From Sepiola atlantica (taxonomy: Eukaryota > Mollusca > Cephalopoda > Sepiida > Sepiolidae), in contig OY744525.1 in assembly GCA_963556195.1 (NCBI GenBank), positions 56,886,446-56,950,445 on the forward strand: DNA of 64,000 nt, given 5' to 3'. The position numbers and the translations under genes were made by a program. The notes below the pieces were generated by a model. That model saw nothing but the letters and a program-made list of their open reading frames with translations, had not been told where the DNA came from and ran no database searches. Within the stretch, counting starts at the first letter, position 1. Every line of letters begins with the position of its first letter. Shown here piece after piece: positions 33,531 to 43,234 of this stretch.

Positions 33531-34037
33531 GGTTTTCTAGTTAAACAACGAATTTGGATTTGATTGGAGTTGCACATGTTGGGATCTCGGAACTTTGATT
33601 GGACTTTTTGTATTATTTTGATTGATTTATTTATCATTAACATTGAATATGGACACATTTCGCGACTGGATAACTTTGCCGGCCCCTTCAATTTCACATA
33701 TTTGGACTGCTGTTTGTATCTTGGAGTGATGTCCTTCCTGATTATGCTTCTCAACTTGTATGACCTGGATGGACTGTATGGATTCAACAAAAGTATGTTT
33801 TTGGATTGATATGTTTGATGTTATGTATTTTTATATATTTGTGTATATAATTTTATATATTTTCAAAGCGTAATTTTATTGCCTGTAGTAGTATAACTGC
33901 GGTAATGGTCCTCTGAAGAGAAGAATTATCTTTGAAAACTCATGAGCTAAGGACTTAAGGATGCTTTGCATGAACTTTGAATTCTAATAAAATTTGATTG
34001 ACACCTTATTTTATTACTTCATTTTATATTATAATAT
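33531..34037 (+). repeat. right terminal repeat of the PLE
   Basis: Begins GGGTTTTCTAGTTAAACAAC and ends near ATTATAATATT. It contains the hammerhead motif about 80 bp from its outer end, as expected for a PLE terminal repeat. Confidence 0.93.
33907..33955 (+). ncRNA. hammerhead-type ribozyme motif in PLE repeat
   Basis: Stem I GTCCT (33908-33912) pairs with AGGAC (33950-33954). Core CTGAAGA is 33913-33919. Stem II is GAAGA/TCTTT (33920-33924 with 33929-33933, ATTA loop). GAA is 33934-33936, A15.1 is 33937, U16.1 is 33948, and the cut is predicted after A33949. Stem III is CTC/GAG with a 2-nt loop, but the pair next to the core (A33938, C33947) is mismatched where C-G is usual. The very short palindromic stem III suits a dimeric hammerhead, as described for PLEs. 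Confidence 0.7.
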
Positions 34038-34133
34038 TAATGCTCTATCCAGTATATTGAGCTTCAGTTTTTTATCCGGATGTTTCACTAATTATAAGAT
34101 ATTAGTTGACGCTTATATCTTTTGTTGGATTGC

Positions 34134-34135
<2 letters not shown>

Positions 34136-34222
<87 letters not shown>

Positions 34223-34236
34223 TTGTGTGTGTGTCT
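34136..34236. repeat. (TA)n(GT)n microsatellite
   Basis: TA run to 34214 followed by GT. Confidence 0.97.
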
Positions 34237-34463
34237 TTTATAAATGGCAGTTGTCTGTTTGTATCCAAATTAAATTCAGAAATTACCAAAGATATACCCA
34301 GAAACCGAATATACTGTACTTTAGTATAACTTCAGGCAGGTTTTGGTAAATAAATTGTTGTAATGTTCATCGTTTGTATTACCAGAGAACAATTTAATGA
34401 TTTTTCACTCAATAAATTTTTAAAAATCCATAGAAACATTCGAAAATGTTAAAAATGACGTTA

Positions 34464-34464
<1 letters not shown>

Positions 34465-34497
<33 letters not shown>

Positions 34498-34513
34498 TGT
34501 TTGTGTGTATGCT
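34465..34513. repeat. (GT)n microsatellite
   Basis: GT run with few interruptions. Confidence 0.95.
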
Positions 34514-35479
34514 AAAAATGTGCGTGCTAAATGAAATGTGAACAGTTGGGTCAACCATTGAACACTGGTTAGATTGTTTAAGCCACGAAAATGTGTTTGC
34601 GAAGGCAGTTAAATACAAAAGGAATAAGAAAAAAATAAGTCTCTATCTGCTCGCTATACCTCCCTCTCTTCTCCATCCTTCTCTCATTACCTCTGCAGCA
34701 TTTTTTTTTATTTTGAAAATATTTTTCAACAAATAATAAAATCAAACTTTAAAAAAAAAATAATTGGAATATTTTTTTATTTTGAAAATATTTAAAAAAT
34801 AGTTTAATATTGTTTTATAAATGGAAATTTTATTACAAAATTTAAATATATTTCAAATTCACATTTTTATATAGTGAAACTAAAACTAGAAATAAGATAT
34901 AAGTGAAAGTAAAATAAAAATTATGCCAAAAACTAACCGGCTTAAAATAACGGGGATCATTTTTGGATAAACACCGTTCTCAATTTCCAATTTCAGAAAC
35001 GGCGGCCATGATGAAGTGGATATTTTCTATTTTATCCAATTATCAAAGTGTGTTAGTTTTAAAGATTTCGTTTCATCTTTGTATATCATCGGTTTAACGT
35101 AGAATTGTTTTTGTTTTTTATTATTATTATTAAGTCTTCGTTTCTGCCAACTTCCTTTTACACCGGTTTGAAATCAGTGATCTTTTTCTTTTGTTCTTTC
35201 AATATCCAAGGTAACAGCCATTCTCTAAGTAAATAAAATTGGCCGGACATTTCCATGATTGGTTTTCTTTCTTTACATATGACGCATTTGTTCGACTAAT
35301 CCTGCATGGAAACGCGTTGCCTTATCTTTTTGCTTTGTTTTGGAAACACGTTACAATGACGCAGTCACTGGTGAAAGGTGTCAAAGACGATAAACATACA
35401 CAGGTTTAACAGCAATAAAGAAAAAGCATGTGACATACATTTGATAAACATGAACAAATATCTATGCGCAAATGAACAA
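34514..35479. other. no feature seen
   Basis: AT-rich with poly-A/T stretches near 34740-34800; no gene recognised. Confidence 0.4.
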
Positions 35480-36330
35480 GCCGTCCTCTGTGTGGAAGAA
35501 GTGACACTAAAATAAACCGATTTAGAAAAAGATAAATCCATAACTCATCAAAGAAACACAGCGAAACAAGGACCCGTGGCGTTACGGATAAAGTGCTGAG
35601 TTATAATCAGTTCTAAATGACAGTATTCTGAAGGCTGAAGGTTTAATGCTCAGTACGGGCGATAATAAGAATAAAATAAAAATTAATTAAGACTTCTATC
35701 CGGCCATGGTCGACGGAATGAGAGCAATCTATCCCTGTGGATTGAGTAAAGAGTTCCGTTCGAAATTCCGTACAGATTCCCGAGTTCGACATAAAAATTC
35801 CAGAGTTCGACAAGATGCACCTAAAGATGATCGAAGGTTACATCAGCCGAAACGTTGCGAGAATAAAATTCAAGATGAAAACAGTAGTTCGAATAATCCA
35901 AATAATTCAAATTATCAATCCTAATCTAACCCTAACCCTAACCCTAACCGTAAGACGTCCACACAGAATAAGAAATGACACTAAAATAAACCGATTTGCA
36001 AAAAGATAATTCCATTACTCATCAACGAAACACAGCAAAACAAAGACCTATGGCGTAACGGATAAAGTGCTAAGTTACTATGAGTTCTAAGTGATCGTCT
36101 TCTGTAGGTTGAAGGTTCAATCCTCAGTACGGGCGATACTAAGAATACAATTATGCATTACTTAAGTCTTCTACCCGGTTATGGCTGAAATTCCGTACAG
36201 ATTCCCGGGCTCGACATGGACATTCCAGAGTTCGACAAGATGATCGAAGGTTACATCGGCCGAAACGTAGTAAAAATAAAATTGAAGATGGGAACAGTAG
36301 TCTGAATAATCCAACTAGTACAAATTATCA
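35480..36330 (+). repeat. 474-bp block with Arg-tRNA-type SINE, tandemly duplicated
   Basis: GACACTAAAATAAACCGATT, CATCAAMGAAACACAGC and the SINE head TGGCGTWACGGATAAAGTGC recur 474 bp apart (heads at 35577 and 36051). Each copy has B-box-like GAAGGTTYAATSCTCAGTAC and a body with TTCCGTACAGATTCCCG and GCCGAAACGT. The second copy has an internal deletion. A telomeric repeat lies at the junction. The minus-to-plus open frames here are artefacts. Confidence 0.85.
35921..35951. repeat. interstitial telomeric repeat (CCCTAA)n
   Basis: CTAATCTAACCCTAACCCTA and so on, ending CCGTAAG; about four units at the 3' tail of the first SINE copy. Confidence 0.9.
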
Positions 36331-36466
36331 AAAATATTCCGAAACATAAAACAAATACATTTCTCAATTTGATGGACCCGTTAAACTTCCACGGTTATTA
36401 TCGGATAAAAGTTTTGATTTCGTTTTTATAATGTTTTATATGAACTAGAATTGTAGTATGTATTAA

Positions 36467-36656
36467 ATATTAGGTACTGATATCGATCCTGACCCAGTTT
36501 TCGTGAGGTTCGACTCGGAAGCGTTCGGCTGTCCTACGCAAACGCCCGAGAGTTGGCGAGCCGATTTGTACCAGACGACAATTTTGATACGGTGCTGCGT
36601 CCTATGATAAGAATGTTTTGCTTGTTTTTTTTGTTGTTTTTTTTTGTTAGGGTTAG

Positions 36657-36688
<32 letters not shown>

Positions 36689-37061
36689 GGTTAAAAATAT
36701 TTATTTGATAACAGTAATTTCGCTCTGTTTTGCTTGTTTTATTTGTTTTGTTGTTTAAAATTATTTTTGCAACTATAGCTAAAAATTATAGGACGCAGCA
36801 ACGTATCAAAATAAAAGAAATATTTATTTGATAACAGTAACTTCGCTATGTTTTGCTTGTTTTTTTTGTTGTTTCTTTTAGAAAATTTCTTGAAAATATA
36901 ACTTACAATCACAGGACGCAGTACCGTATGAAAATTGTCGTCTGGTACCATTCGGCTCGTCAACACTCGGGCGTTTGCGTAGGACAGCCGAACGCAGCCG
37001 AACGCTTCCGAATCGAACCTCACGAAAACTGGGTCAGGATCGATATCAGTACCAAATATTA
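36467..37061. mobile_element. foldback element with 150-bp inverted ends and telomeric core
   Basis: The left end (ATATTAGGTACTGATATCGA, CTGACCCAGTTTTCGTGAGG, CGTTCGGCTGTCCTACGCAA, GACGACAATTTTGATACGG) is mirrored by 36912-37061. The centre has TTAGGG repeats (36647-36692) and two to three copies of TATTTATTTGATAACAGTAA with TTTTGCTTGTTT. No transposase; non-autonomous DNA element or foldback. Confidence 0.85.
36647..36692. repeat. interstitial telomeric repeat (TTAGGG)n
   Basis: About seven TTAGGG units, two with an extra base. Confidence 0.95.
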
Positions 37062-37244
37062 AATTCGTTTTAACGCCAATACGTACATTCTTAAGTACTA
37101 TTCAAATAATTTTCAACGCTGTTCATAATGTTTACTTATTAATTAATTTATTTTTATTATCGTTTATGCTTGCATTCATGTTTCGAAACATAATGTAATC
37201 ATAAATCTATGACGTCACGCCTAAACTAAAATAGTTAAGAAGAA

Positions 37245-37335
37245 AGTCCAAATGGCTTAGTTGATAGAACATAAGACTAAGGGTGTATAGGTTTCGGTTT
37301 CGATTTCCGGTCATGGCATCCGAATTCGTTGTTAT
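37245..37335 (+). repeat. tRNA-like SINE head
   Basis: A-box-like AAATGGCTTAGTTGATAGAA and B-box-like GGTTTCGATTTCCGGTCATG. Confidence 0.6.
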
Positions 37336-37362
37336 TATTTACTATTAATGCAATATATTCCA

Positions 37363-37506
37363 TTAATGTATTAAAGTGAAATATTTTGAAAATCAACAAT
37401 CGTTCAATTGTAAATGAAAAATTGAATAATAAAAAAATTAAATAAATGAATTTTTCATTTAAAATTGCACGATTGTTGATTTTCAAAATATTTCACTTTA
37501 ATACAT
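37363..37506. repeat. R300 repeats meeting head-to-head, 58-bp arms
   Basis: AATGTATTAAAGTGAAATAT with TTTGAAAATCAACAATCG at 37365 is mirrored by 37441-37506 across a 15-25-bp AT-rich loop. The arms are the starts of two R300 copies in opposite orientation. Confidence 0.85.
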
Positions 37507-37802
37507 TCTAATCCGTACTTCAAAGATGTCAATTTCCTTACTTAAAAAAAGCGCCAATCCGCGCATAACATCGCCAGGACTACACTATCCTAACGCCTTA
37601 TGAACTTGACGTCTTTCTGCTCGTGTCGTGATTCGACCCCTCAGGGTTAATACCATGAAAATGAGGAGGAAGAAAGAAAGGGGGAAAAAACTTTAAGACA
37701 GTTTCGCCTGACAAAGTTGTTTTCTACAACGAAAGCTTGCAAAAAAAAAAAAGAATTTTTTGATTTAAAATTGCACGATTGTTGATTTTCAAAATATTTC
37801 AC

Positions 37803-37807
<5 letters not shown>
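37507..37807 (-). repeat. R300 repeat, reversed full copy
   Basis: Starts on the minus strand at 37807 with AAAGTGAAATATTTTGAAAA, preceded by (TA)n (37808-37840), the same boundary seen at 11768 and 14719. Confidence 0.85.

Positions 37808-37840
<33 letters not shown>
37808..37840. repeat. (TA)n microsatellite
   Basis: Adjoins the R300 5' edge. Confidence 0.9.
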
Positions 37841-37843
<3 letters not shown>

Positions 37844-38282
37844 AGTAATACAAATGTGGAAACTACAAAACTTATTCCACCTTTATATGTCTTCATTTGG
37901 TTCAGCTCGTGTTTATCCGTTACATCTCTGCATTGTATTGTCTTCTGTGAATTACTTTTATATACACACTAAACAATGCTTTCATCAAGCTACATCAACC
38001 TATGAAATATTTTAGATTTTATAGTAGGAGATCACTTTACTACATAAATTTAACGTAAAATGAGCACCCACTTCCTGTCCATTTAGCTGTAAATGTAGAC
38101 GTGTAACTTTTTTAAAAAAAGTTTTTCTTTCGAAAATATTTTTAAGCAAATTTCTGAATTGTACCCAGTTTCCGATAAAAAAATCAGTCTTCAGTTTCGG
38201 CTACATCGCTTCCTTCTACTTTAAAAAAAAGTTTGGTTAAAATATAGTTTAGGGTTAGTTGAAGGTTAAGTTAGTTTAAGGA

Positions 38283-38595
38283 TTAGATATCATTACAACA
38301 GGGAGGACCTGTGGAAGAGTGGTTATAGCACTTGTTTTTGGGCTAGACGACCCGGGTTCGATCCCACTCACGCCATGCGGATTTTCGGGTCTGAAAACCC
38401 CCTCTGTCCACCCAGCAGTAAATGGGTACCTGACTAAAACAGGGAAGGTTCAAGGCAGCGGAAGGAGAGGGATATCTAGGTCTAGACACGGGGATTCTTA
38501 ACAAATCACCGCCGCTACGGCCATGGGCAGTGTGCGATGTCGGCAACGACACTCGTGCGCGTCCAGGCTATGCGACCGTTACCTTTTTTTTTAAT
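38283..38595 (+). repeat. tRNA-derived SINE with conserved-type central domain
   Basis: Head: CCTGTGGAAGAGTGGTTATA (A box) and CCGGGTTCGATCCCACTC (near-consensus B box). The body contains CCACCCAGCAGTAAATGGGT with ACCTGACT, a motif that recalls the conserved central domain shared by widespread animal SINE superfamilies; this assignment is from memory. It ends CTATGCGACCGTTACC before a T run. The flanks 37841-38282 hold nothing recognised. Confidence 0.85.
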
Positions 38596-39054
38596 ACTTA
38601 TAATATATCTATGACGGCCTCCTCTCCCTAAAATATCAAAATTGTAAGTTTTTTCATTGCTTAACAAAAGGACTTCCTCCTCCATAAATTATTTTTAAAG
38701 CAGAAAAAAAGCTAAAATCGAGAAGTAAGAATTGTTTTCTCCATCAAATGGTTTCTACACTATTGCTTTTATTTTACGGTAAAATACTAAATAGTTCCGC
38801 GCTTTGATTTATTTTTAAAAGCACCCCTTCCCTCCATACGAAGGGTGTGATAGTAAAATTTTGGAAACGTGTAGATTAGGTGACATATAAGTTTGTTCGA
38901 AAAGGCGATATAACATGCTGGGTATATTGGAGTAAAAATCGGGTGGCACTTACTGTGCCCCGCCAATCATGATCAAGGATTTGCATCACGTGACTCAAAT
39001 TACCCAATCGGTCGCAACCATTTGAAATCAATAAAAATCGTCTGCCTTGAATAA
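38596..39054. other. no feature seen
   Basis: No gene or repeat partner recognised. Confidence 0.4.
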
Positions 39055-39390
39055 AAAAATATTTTTATATCTACTCTGAATATTCGCCCACTTTACGATA
39101 ATTTTTTTTGCCTTATTTTTATTTTTACTTTTGAAAAAAAAAATAACAACGTTAAAGTGTAGTATCTGTTCTGATAATATACTTTATCTTTTCTGTCCTC
39201 GAACAGTGAAGGAAAAATCTTTCTAGACTGCGGGCAATTTAAATTTTGGTCCCAATCCGTAGAGCCACTTTTTGGGGAAGTAGATTTTACCCACATTAGA
39301 AACCGGCTTCGCGTCTAACTCTGACCTCGATTTCAATATCTGCCGATCTCACAATATTTTTTCTTTGCGGTTTATTTTTTTTTTTATCAT
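39055..39390 (+). repeat. U2-like dispersed repeat, copy 1
   Basis: AAAGTGTAGTATCTGTTCTG at about 39153 is the U2 branch-recognition region. It is followed by ACTTTATCTTTTCTGTCCTC, ACCGGCTTCGCGTCTAACTC and CCTCGATTTCAATATCTGCC. A similar tail block (AATATTCGCCCACTTTACGA) also precedes the U2 head, as if units were once in tandem. Confidence 0.7.
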
Positions 39391-39484
39391 ATAGGTATAC
39401 ACGAGAACGTTTTCTTTTCATTTATATTTTGATTTCTGAAACAATACCAATATATCTAATTACATTGCTTTATTTAAACTTGTT

Positions 39485-39690
39485 TTTTTCGGTCTAGAAG
39501 GATTTTTCATTCACCAACCGAGGACAGGAAAGATAAAGTATAGCATACTACACTTTACCGTTCATTCTATTTTGAAACGTAAAACATAAATAAACCGAAA
39601 AAGAAAAACTATTATAAAATCGGCAAATATTTAAATCGAGGGCAGAGTTTGATGCGGGTAGTGGCGGGCAGGAAAAGTGCTGTCAGTTAG
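39485..39690 (-). repeat. U2-like dispersed repeat, copy 2 (reversed)
   Basis: Reverse complement reads AACTCTGCCCTCGATTTAAA, TTTTTCTTTTTCGGTTTATT, GGTAAAGTGTAGTATGC and CTTTATCTTTCCTGTCCTCG. The tail block comes before the U2 head, supporting an ancestral tandem or circular unit. A short third remnant is at 40133-40190 (+). Confidence 0.7.
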
Positions 39691-40727
39691 ATGCAATTCA
39701 GTATTACGTGTGAAATCTGAAGAAAAAAACACTTTTTTGAATCAGTAAATACCCTAGTGTTATTTGCTTATTTCCTAGATGACGAGATGTTTCATTGGAT
39801 CAGGTTTATTTCAGAAAACACTGAAAAGTTTAAAGTATTAAATAAAGTTTTTTTTCACATTTCAATAGCTCAGAAATTTTAGTAAACACTTTCGTTAAAC
39901 AAATACTTTTACAAATATTTTATTAAAAAAAAAAAAAATATTTGTATAACTCGCTGAAAAACTTTAAACTCTAAATGTAACTCTAAATGTAATATATGAC
40001 GACAGTTTTATTTCCTAGTTTAGTCACCGAAATATTGTCGCCGTAAAATACCAAGAGAGATAACCGAAAATAAAGAAGCAAATAAAGGTAAACAACTAAA
40101 CTGTGACTTATGTGTGTTAATAAAAACATATGTAACCTCTGTTCTGATACTATACGTCATATGTTCTGTCCAGAGTCAGGGAAGGAGAAATTACTATTAG
40201 TTAAGCGTTCGTAACTACGTGTAATCCGAGTTCTAAATAAGTAATCTGTATTTGTGGAATTTCGCTGGAGAGCGTCGATACTGATATTATTTTGTTATTA
40301 CATAAATCATATGATGTATAAAGCGTGAAGTGAGTGTAAAAATAAATCAGTCAATATGTATAAGCAGTAATATTAAAGCGAGTATGTTAGTATTATGTAA
40401 TAAACGGTGTTTGTGTCGTTATTAGGCCATAGACAATTAATACCCGGTGGTTCTGGTGGTTGACGTAGTAGATAATAAGATGCAAGTAAAAGTGACATCC
40501 ATCTCCTCTTATAAAGTTGTATTTGGGAGAAGCAGGTAATCCGGATGAAATGTAAGAATTTTTGAAAAAAGTCGAAATAACAGCATCATTTCTGGAAACA
40601 TGCATGACCTAAGTTAATTGGATTGCATACACTAAAATGACTCTTAGAAACAGATAATTATGTCTTTTTACCGAAAGTTGGTTTTGAGGATAGGAATAAA
40701 TATATGGTTTTGTAATTTTATTACAGC
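39691..40727. other. no gene; small U2-like remnant at 40133-40190
   Basis: CTCTGTTCTGATACTATACG and TTCTGTCCAGAGTCAGGGAA mark the remnant. Nothing else recognised. Confidence 0.5.
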
Positions 40728-40820
40728 TCTTCTTCTTCTTCTTCTTCTTCTTCTTCTTCTTCTTCTTCTTCTTCTTCTTCTTCTTCTTCTTCTTCTTCTT
40801 CTTCTTCTTCTTCTTCTTCT
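40728..40820. repeat. (CTT)n microsatellite, about 31 units
   Basis: Pure trinucleotide run; the polyarginine frame on the minus strand is an artefact. Confidence 0.97.
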
Positions 40821-40989
40821 GGTTAAAATAATGCTGTAAACAACAGATCTCCAGTCATTTTTTCCGGAATGCCTGATTTCGAGGATATTGATCGTTTTGT
40901 TCATGTTGTTTTCAAGGTGACATTCTGAAAGTGATTTGATGCCTTTTATAAATCGGTCGAGCCATGTCATATTTGACCGTGCTGGTGGT

Positions 40990-41290
40990 CATTTTGGGAG
41001 CCTCATAAAGGCCTGAAGTGTTTGATATTCAGGTATTTCTACACAGCAGTATCATTAAATGTCCCAACCACGTCAGTCTTCTTTTGAGAATAACATCACT
41101 ACATGGTTTTGCTTCAGTGCGACTGCAGAGGTTTTTGTTCAAGACTGCCTTTCACCAGCTGATTTGAATGACTCTTCTCAGTAGCTTTCCTCAAAAAGCC
41201 TCGATCTTGTTTCCTAATGTTTTGGTAAGTGCCCACACTTCCAAATTGAACATGAAAATGCTTTGGATGTATATTTTTTGCGAGATATAG
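40990..41290 (-). pseudogene. LINE C-terminal relic
   Basis: On the minus strand, pieces read KTLGNKIEAFEESYREE and RRLTWLGHLMILLCRN, fitting the common LINE C-terminal pattern FExxCxRxLLxIxW ... RRLxWxGHVxRM. Frames are broken repeatedly. It ends before the LTR at 41501. Confidence 0.55.
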
Positions 41291-41500
41291 ATAGCCTACA
41301 CGCTAGAATCATGTTGTCCCTGTTCATTTGGGGCATTATTCTAACTATGGAGACTTTTAAGGAGTATCTAGTGTTATGAGGATACTCATTAACTCTTTTA
41401 TTCACTACGCTCAATACAGAGTAGTGTTGCATAGCGTCCCGAAATGGGCCGTGGCAGTTCTCGCTTAAACAACTGGTCATTTTTACACCCAAAAGGAATA

Positions 41501-42071
41501 TGTTGCACACCTTTAAATTCTAGTACCTTCACTTCTTCGACGTGAAGGGGCGCCGTCTCGATGGCGTCTAGTGGTTGGATTCTTTCTTCTTTCTTTCTGC
41601 CGTGAACATCGCCGCCCGCCGTGTCTGTAATAAAACCTCTATAACCGACTCACGAGACAAACAATCTTTTAAACTTTCAATTTATTTATTTCAGGCGTTA
41701 GATTTCCGTCGGCCACCGGAGATTTTCACTAACGTCGAGGGAGAGACTAAATTACTGCTTTATCGTAGTTACTTCCTAATTTAAGTCCTTAGCGATTCGA
41801 GAAGGTGGGAAGGAAGAAATCTCTGTCTGTATTCTCTTAGGGAATTTAAATCCCCTATTTCATTTGAAGACTACATAGAGAAGTCGACTGTTCGGCTCGC
41901 TTCCAAAACCCAGACTGGTAAAACTCTGCTTCCCACACAAAAGCCCGTGACATCACAGAGCCCCTATCGCAGGTGCACATTGACGCTTGATCTGAGGTCT
42001 CGTAAACGTGGCGACCTTCTCAGCGTCTGTGAGCTCCAACCGTGAGAACAGCCCTATTCTGCACTCGACTG
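41501..42071 (-). mobile_element. LTR of a probable Gypsy-type retrotransposon
   Basis: The reverse complement runs from about 42071 (GTCGAGTGCAGAATAGGGCT) to 41501 (GGTGTGCAACA) and aligns along its length with the solo LTR at 58385-58911, with diverged stretches. No matching target duplication flanks it. DNA just beyond 42071 on the minus strand may be the end of pol (SFELLLDNGPV), which would make this the 3' LTR; that is weak. Confidence 0.75.
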
Positions 42072-42517
42072 TACGGGTCCACCCGCACTAAATCGCGCAA
42101 ACCAAACCAAACGATTTCCAACACATACGCCCACCTCAAGATGCGTCCGTCCTCACAGGGCCATTATCCAACAGTAGTTCAAAAGATTCAGATCCAGGGA
42201 ACTAGTGGGGACAAATGTTACGGCTCATGTACTCATACAAATTTTTCTCTGTCCACTTCTGTGACCTTTACTGGCATTTCTGACCTTTCCTCATCACTTA
42301 AGAGTTATATCTTGTATCTTTGTGAACCTAGTTTCAAATTGTTCATTCTGAGACACGCATTCTTTTACAATCGACGTCATGGATCTTTTAGGGTTACCAC
42401 CAACTGTGTGCTGTACTTGCCGAACAAATTTACGTGTTCTAATGCTATTAGTGTGTCTAGAATGTGTCTTACATTTTGATAATAGTAATACGTCATCATG
42501 CTGAACTTGTGAAACAT
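42072..42517. other. possible LTR-element internal remnant; otherwise unknown
   Basis: The 145-codon plus-strand frame (42042-42479) overlaps the LTR end and resembles no known protein. Confidence 0.35.
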
Positions 42518-43234
42518 TAGTGGTGGGACGATTCCAATATATTTCTCGATTTCGATACAATTACCAATTCTGTTCTAAATTTCCGATTCCAATACAATTA
42601 CCGATTCCAATTCTTTTAAAACCTCTAAATATTTAGTTCGAATGCAAAATGCGATAAACGCCATTCTAAAAATTACGAAATTATCAAATTCAAATGTGTT
42701 GCATTTCAATACTCGTTCACACTCCAAAGTCATATTTTACATAATATGATACCGACATAATTTCTTTTTGCTGTCAATCAAAATACATTTTTAGTTAAAG
42801 TCTAAATTTTATATATCCTTCATTTTATGGTTTAAAGTTGTAATTGAAACCTACTGGATTTATCGCGTTTTGCATTCGAACTCTTCAGTTGTTTTTTTTT
42901 GTAAATTTTTTACAAATTTTCACATTACCCTAAAAACCTCTTTAATATGTGCATACAATTGTTATACATAAAAAATACACTTGTGGGTCTATAGCTTTTC
43001 GTTTTACTGGTAGTTTAAAATTAATACATATTAATCATTTTATCATTAGTACCATCAATAAAAATTTAAGTTTTAAACAAAAATAAACAACACAAAAAAC
43101 TAATTAAAAGAATTGTTTTCGGCATCGGAAAATAGGCATAACTTTTTTCGATTCCGATACCCCATAAAGTTCCGATTTTTCCGATTCCCGATTGCGATTC
43201 CCGATTGCGATTCCGATTAATCGACCAATCACTA
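42518..43234. mobile_element. non-autonomous hAT-like element, 717 bp
   Basis: Ends TAGTGGTGGGACGATTCC and, reversed, TAGTGATTGGTCGATTAA. Flanking 8-mers TGAAACAT and CGAAAGAT agree at 6 of 8 positions, the length of a hAT target duplication. Subterminal regions are rich in CGATTCC/GGAATCG motifs. An internal inverted repeat, TTCGAATGCAAAATGCGATA, is mirrored near 42860. No transposase. Confidence 0.75.

Larger units (their letters stand above)
30110..34037 (+). mobile_element. Penelope-like element with inverted terminal repeats
   Basis: A 3.9-kb element with 507-bp inverted repeats at 30110-30616 and 33531-34037 that look identical by eye. Between them is a PLE reverse transcriptase plus GIY-YIG endonuclease frame and a long 3' untranslated region. 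PLEs are known to carry direct or inverted terminal repeats with hammerhead motifs, and both are seen here. The 5' part of the reverse transcriptase is missing: coding sequence begins right at the left repeat. The left flank is (TA)n; no target duplication is clear. Confidence 0.92.

Noticed and set aside
40668..40970. Arginine-rich protein on the minus strand
   Set aside because: It is translated from a (CTT)n run.
42042..42479. 145-codon open frame as a gene
   Set aside because: It starts inside an LTR on the opposite strand and has no recognisable domain.
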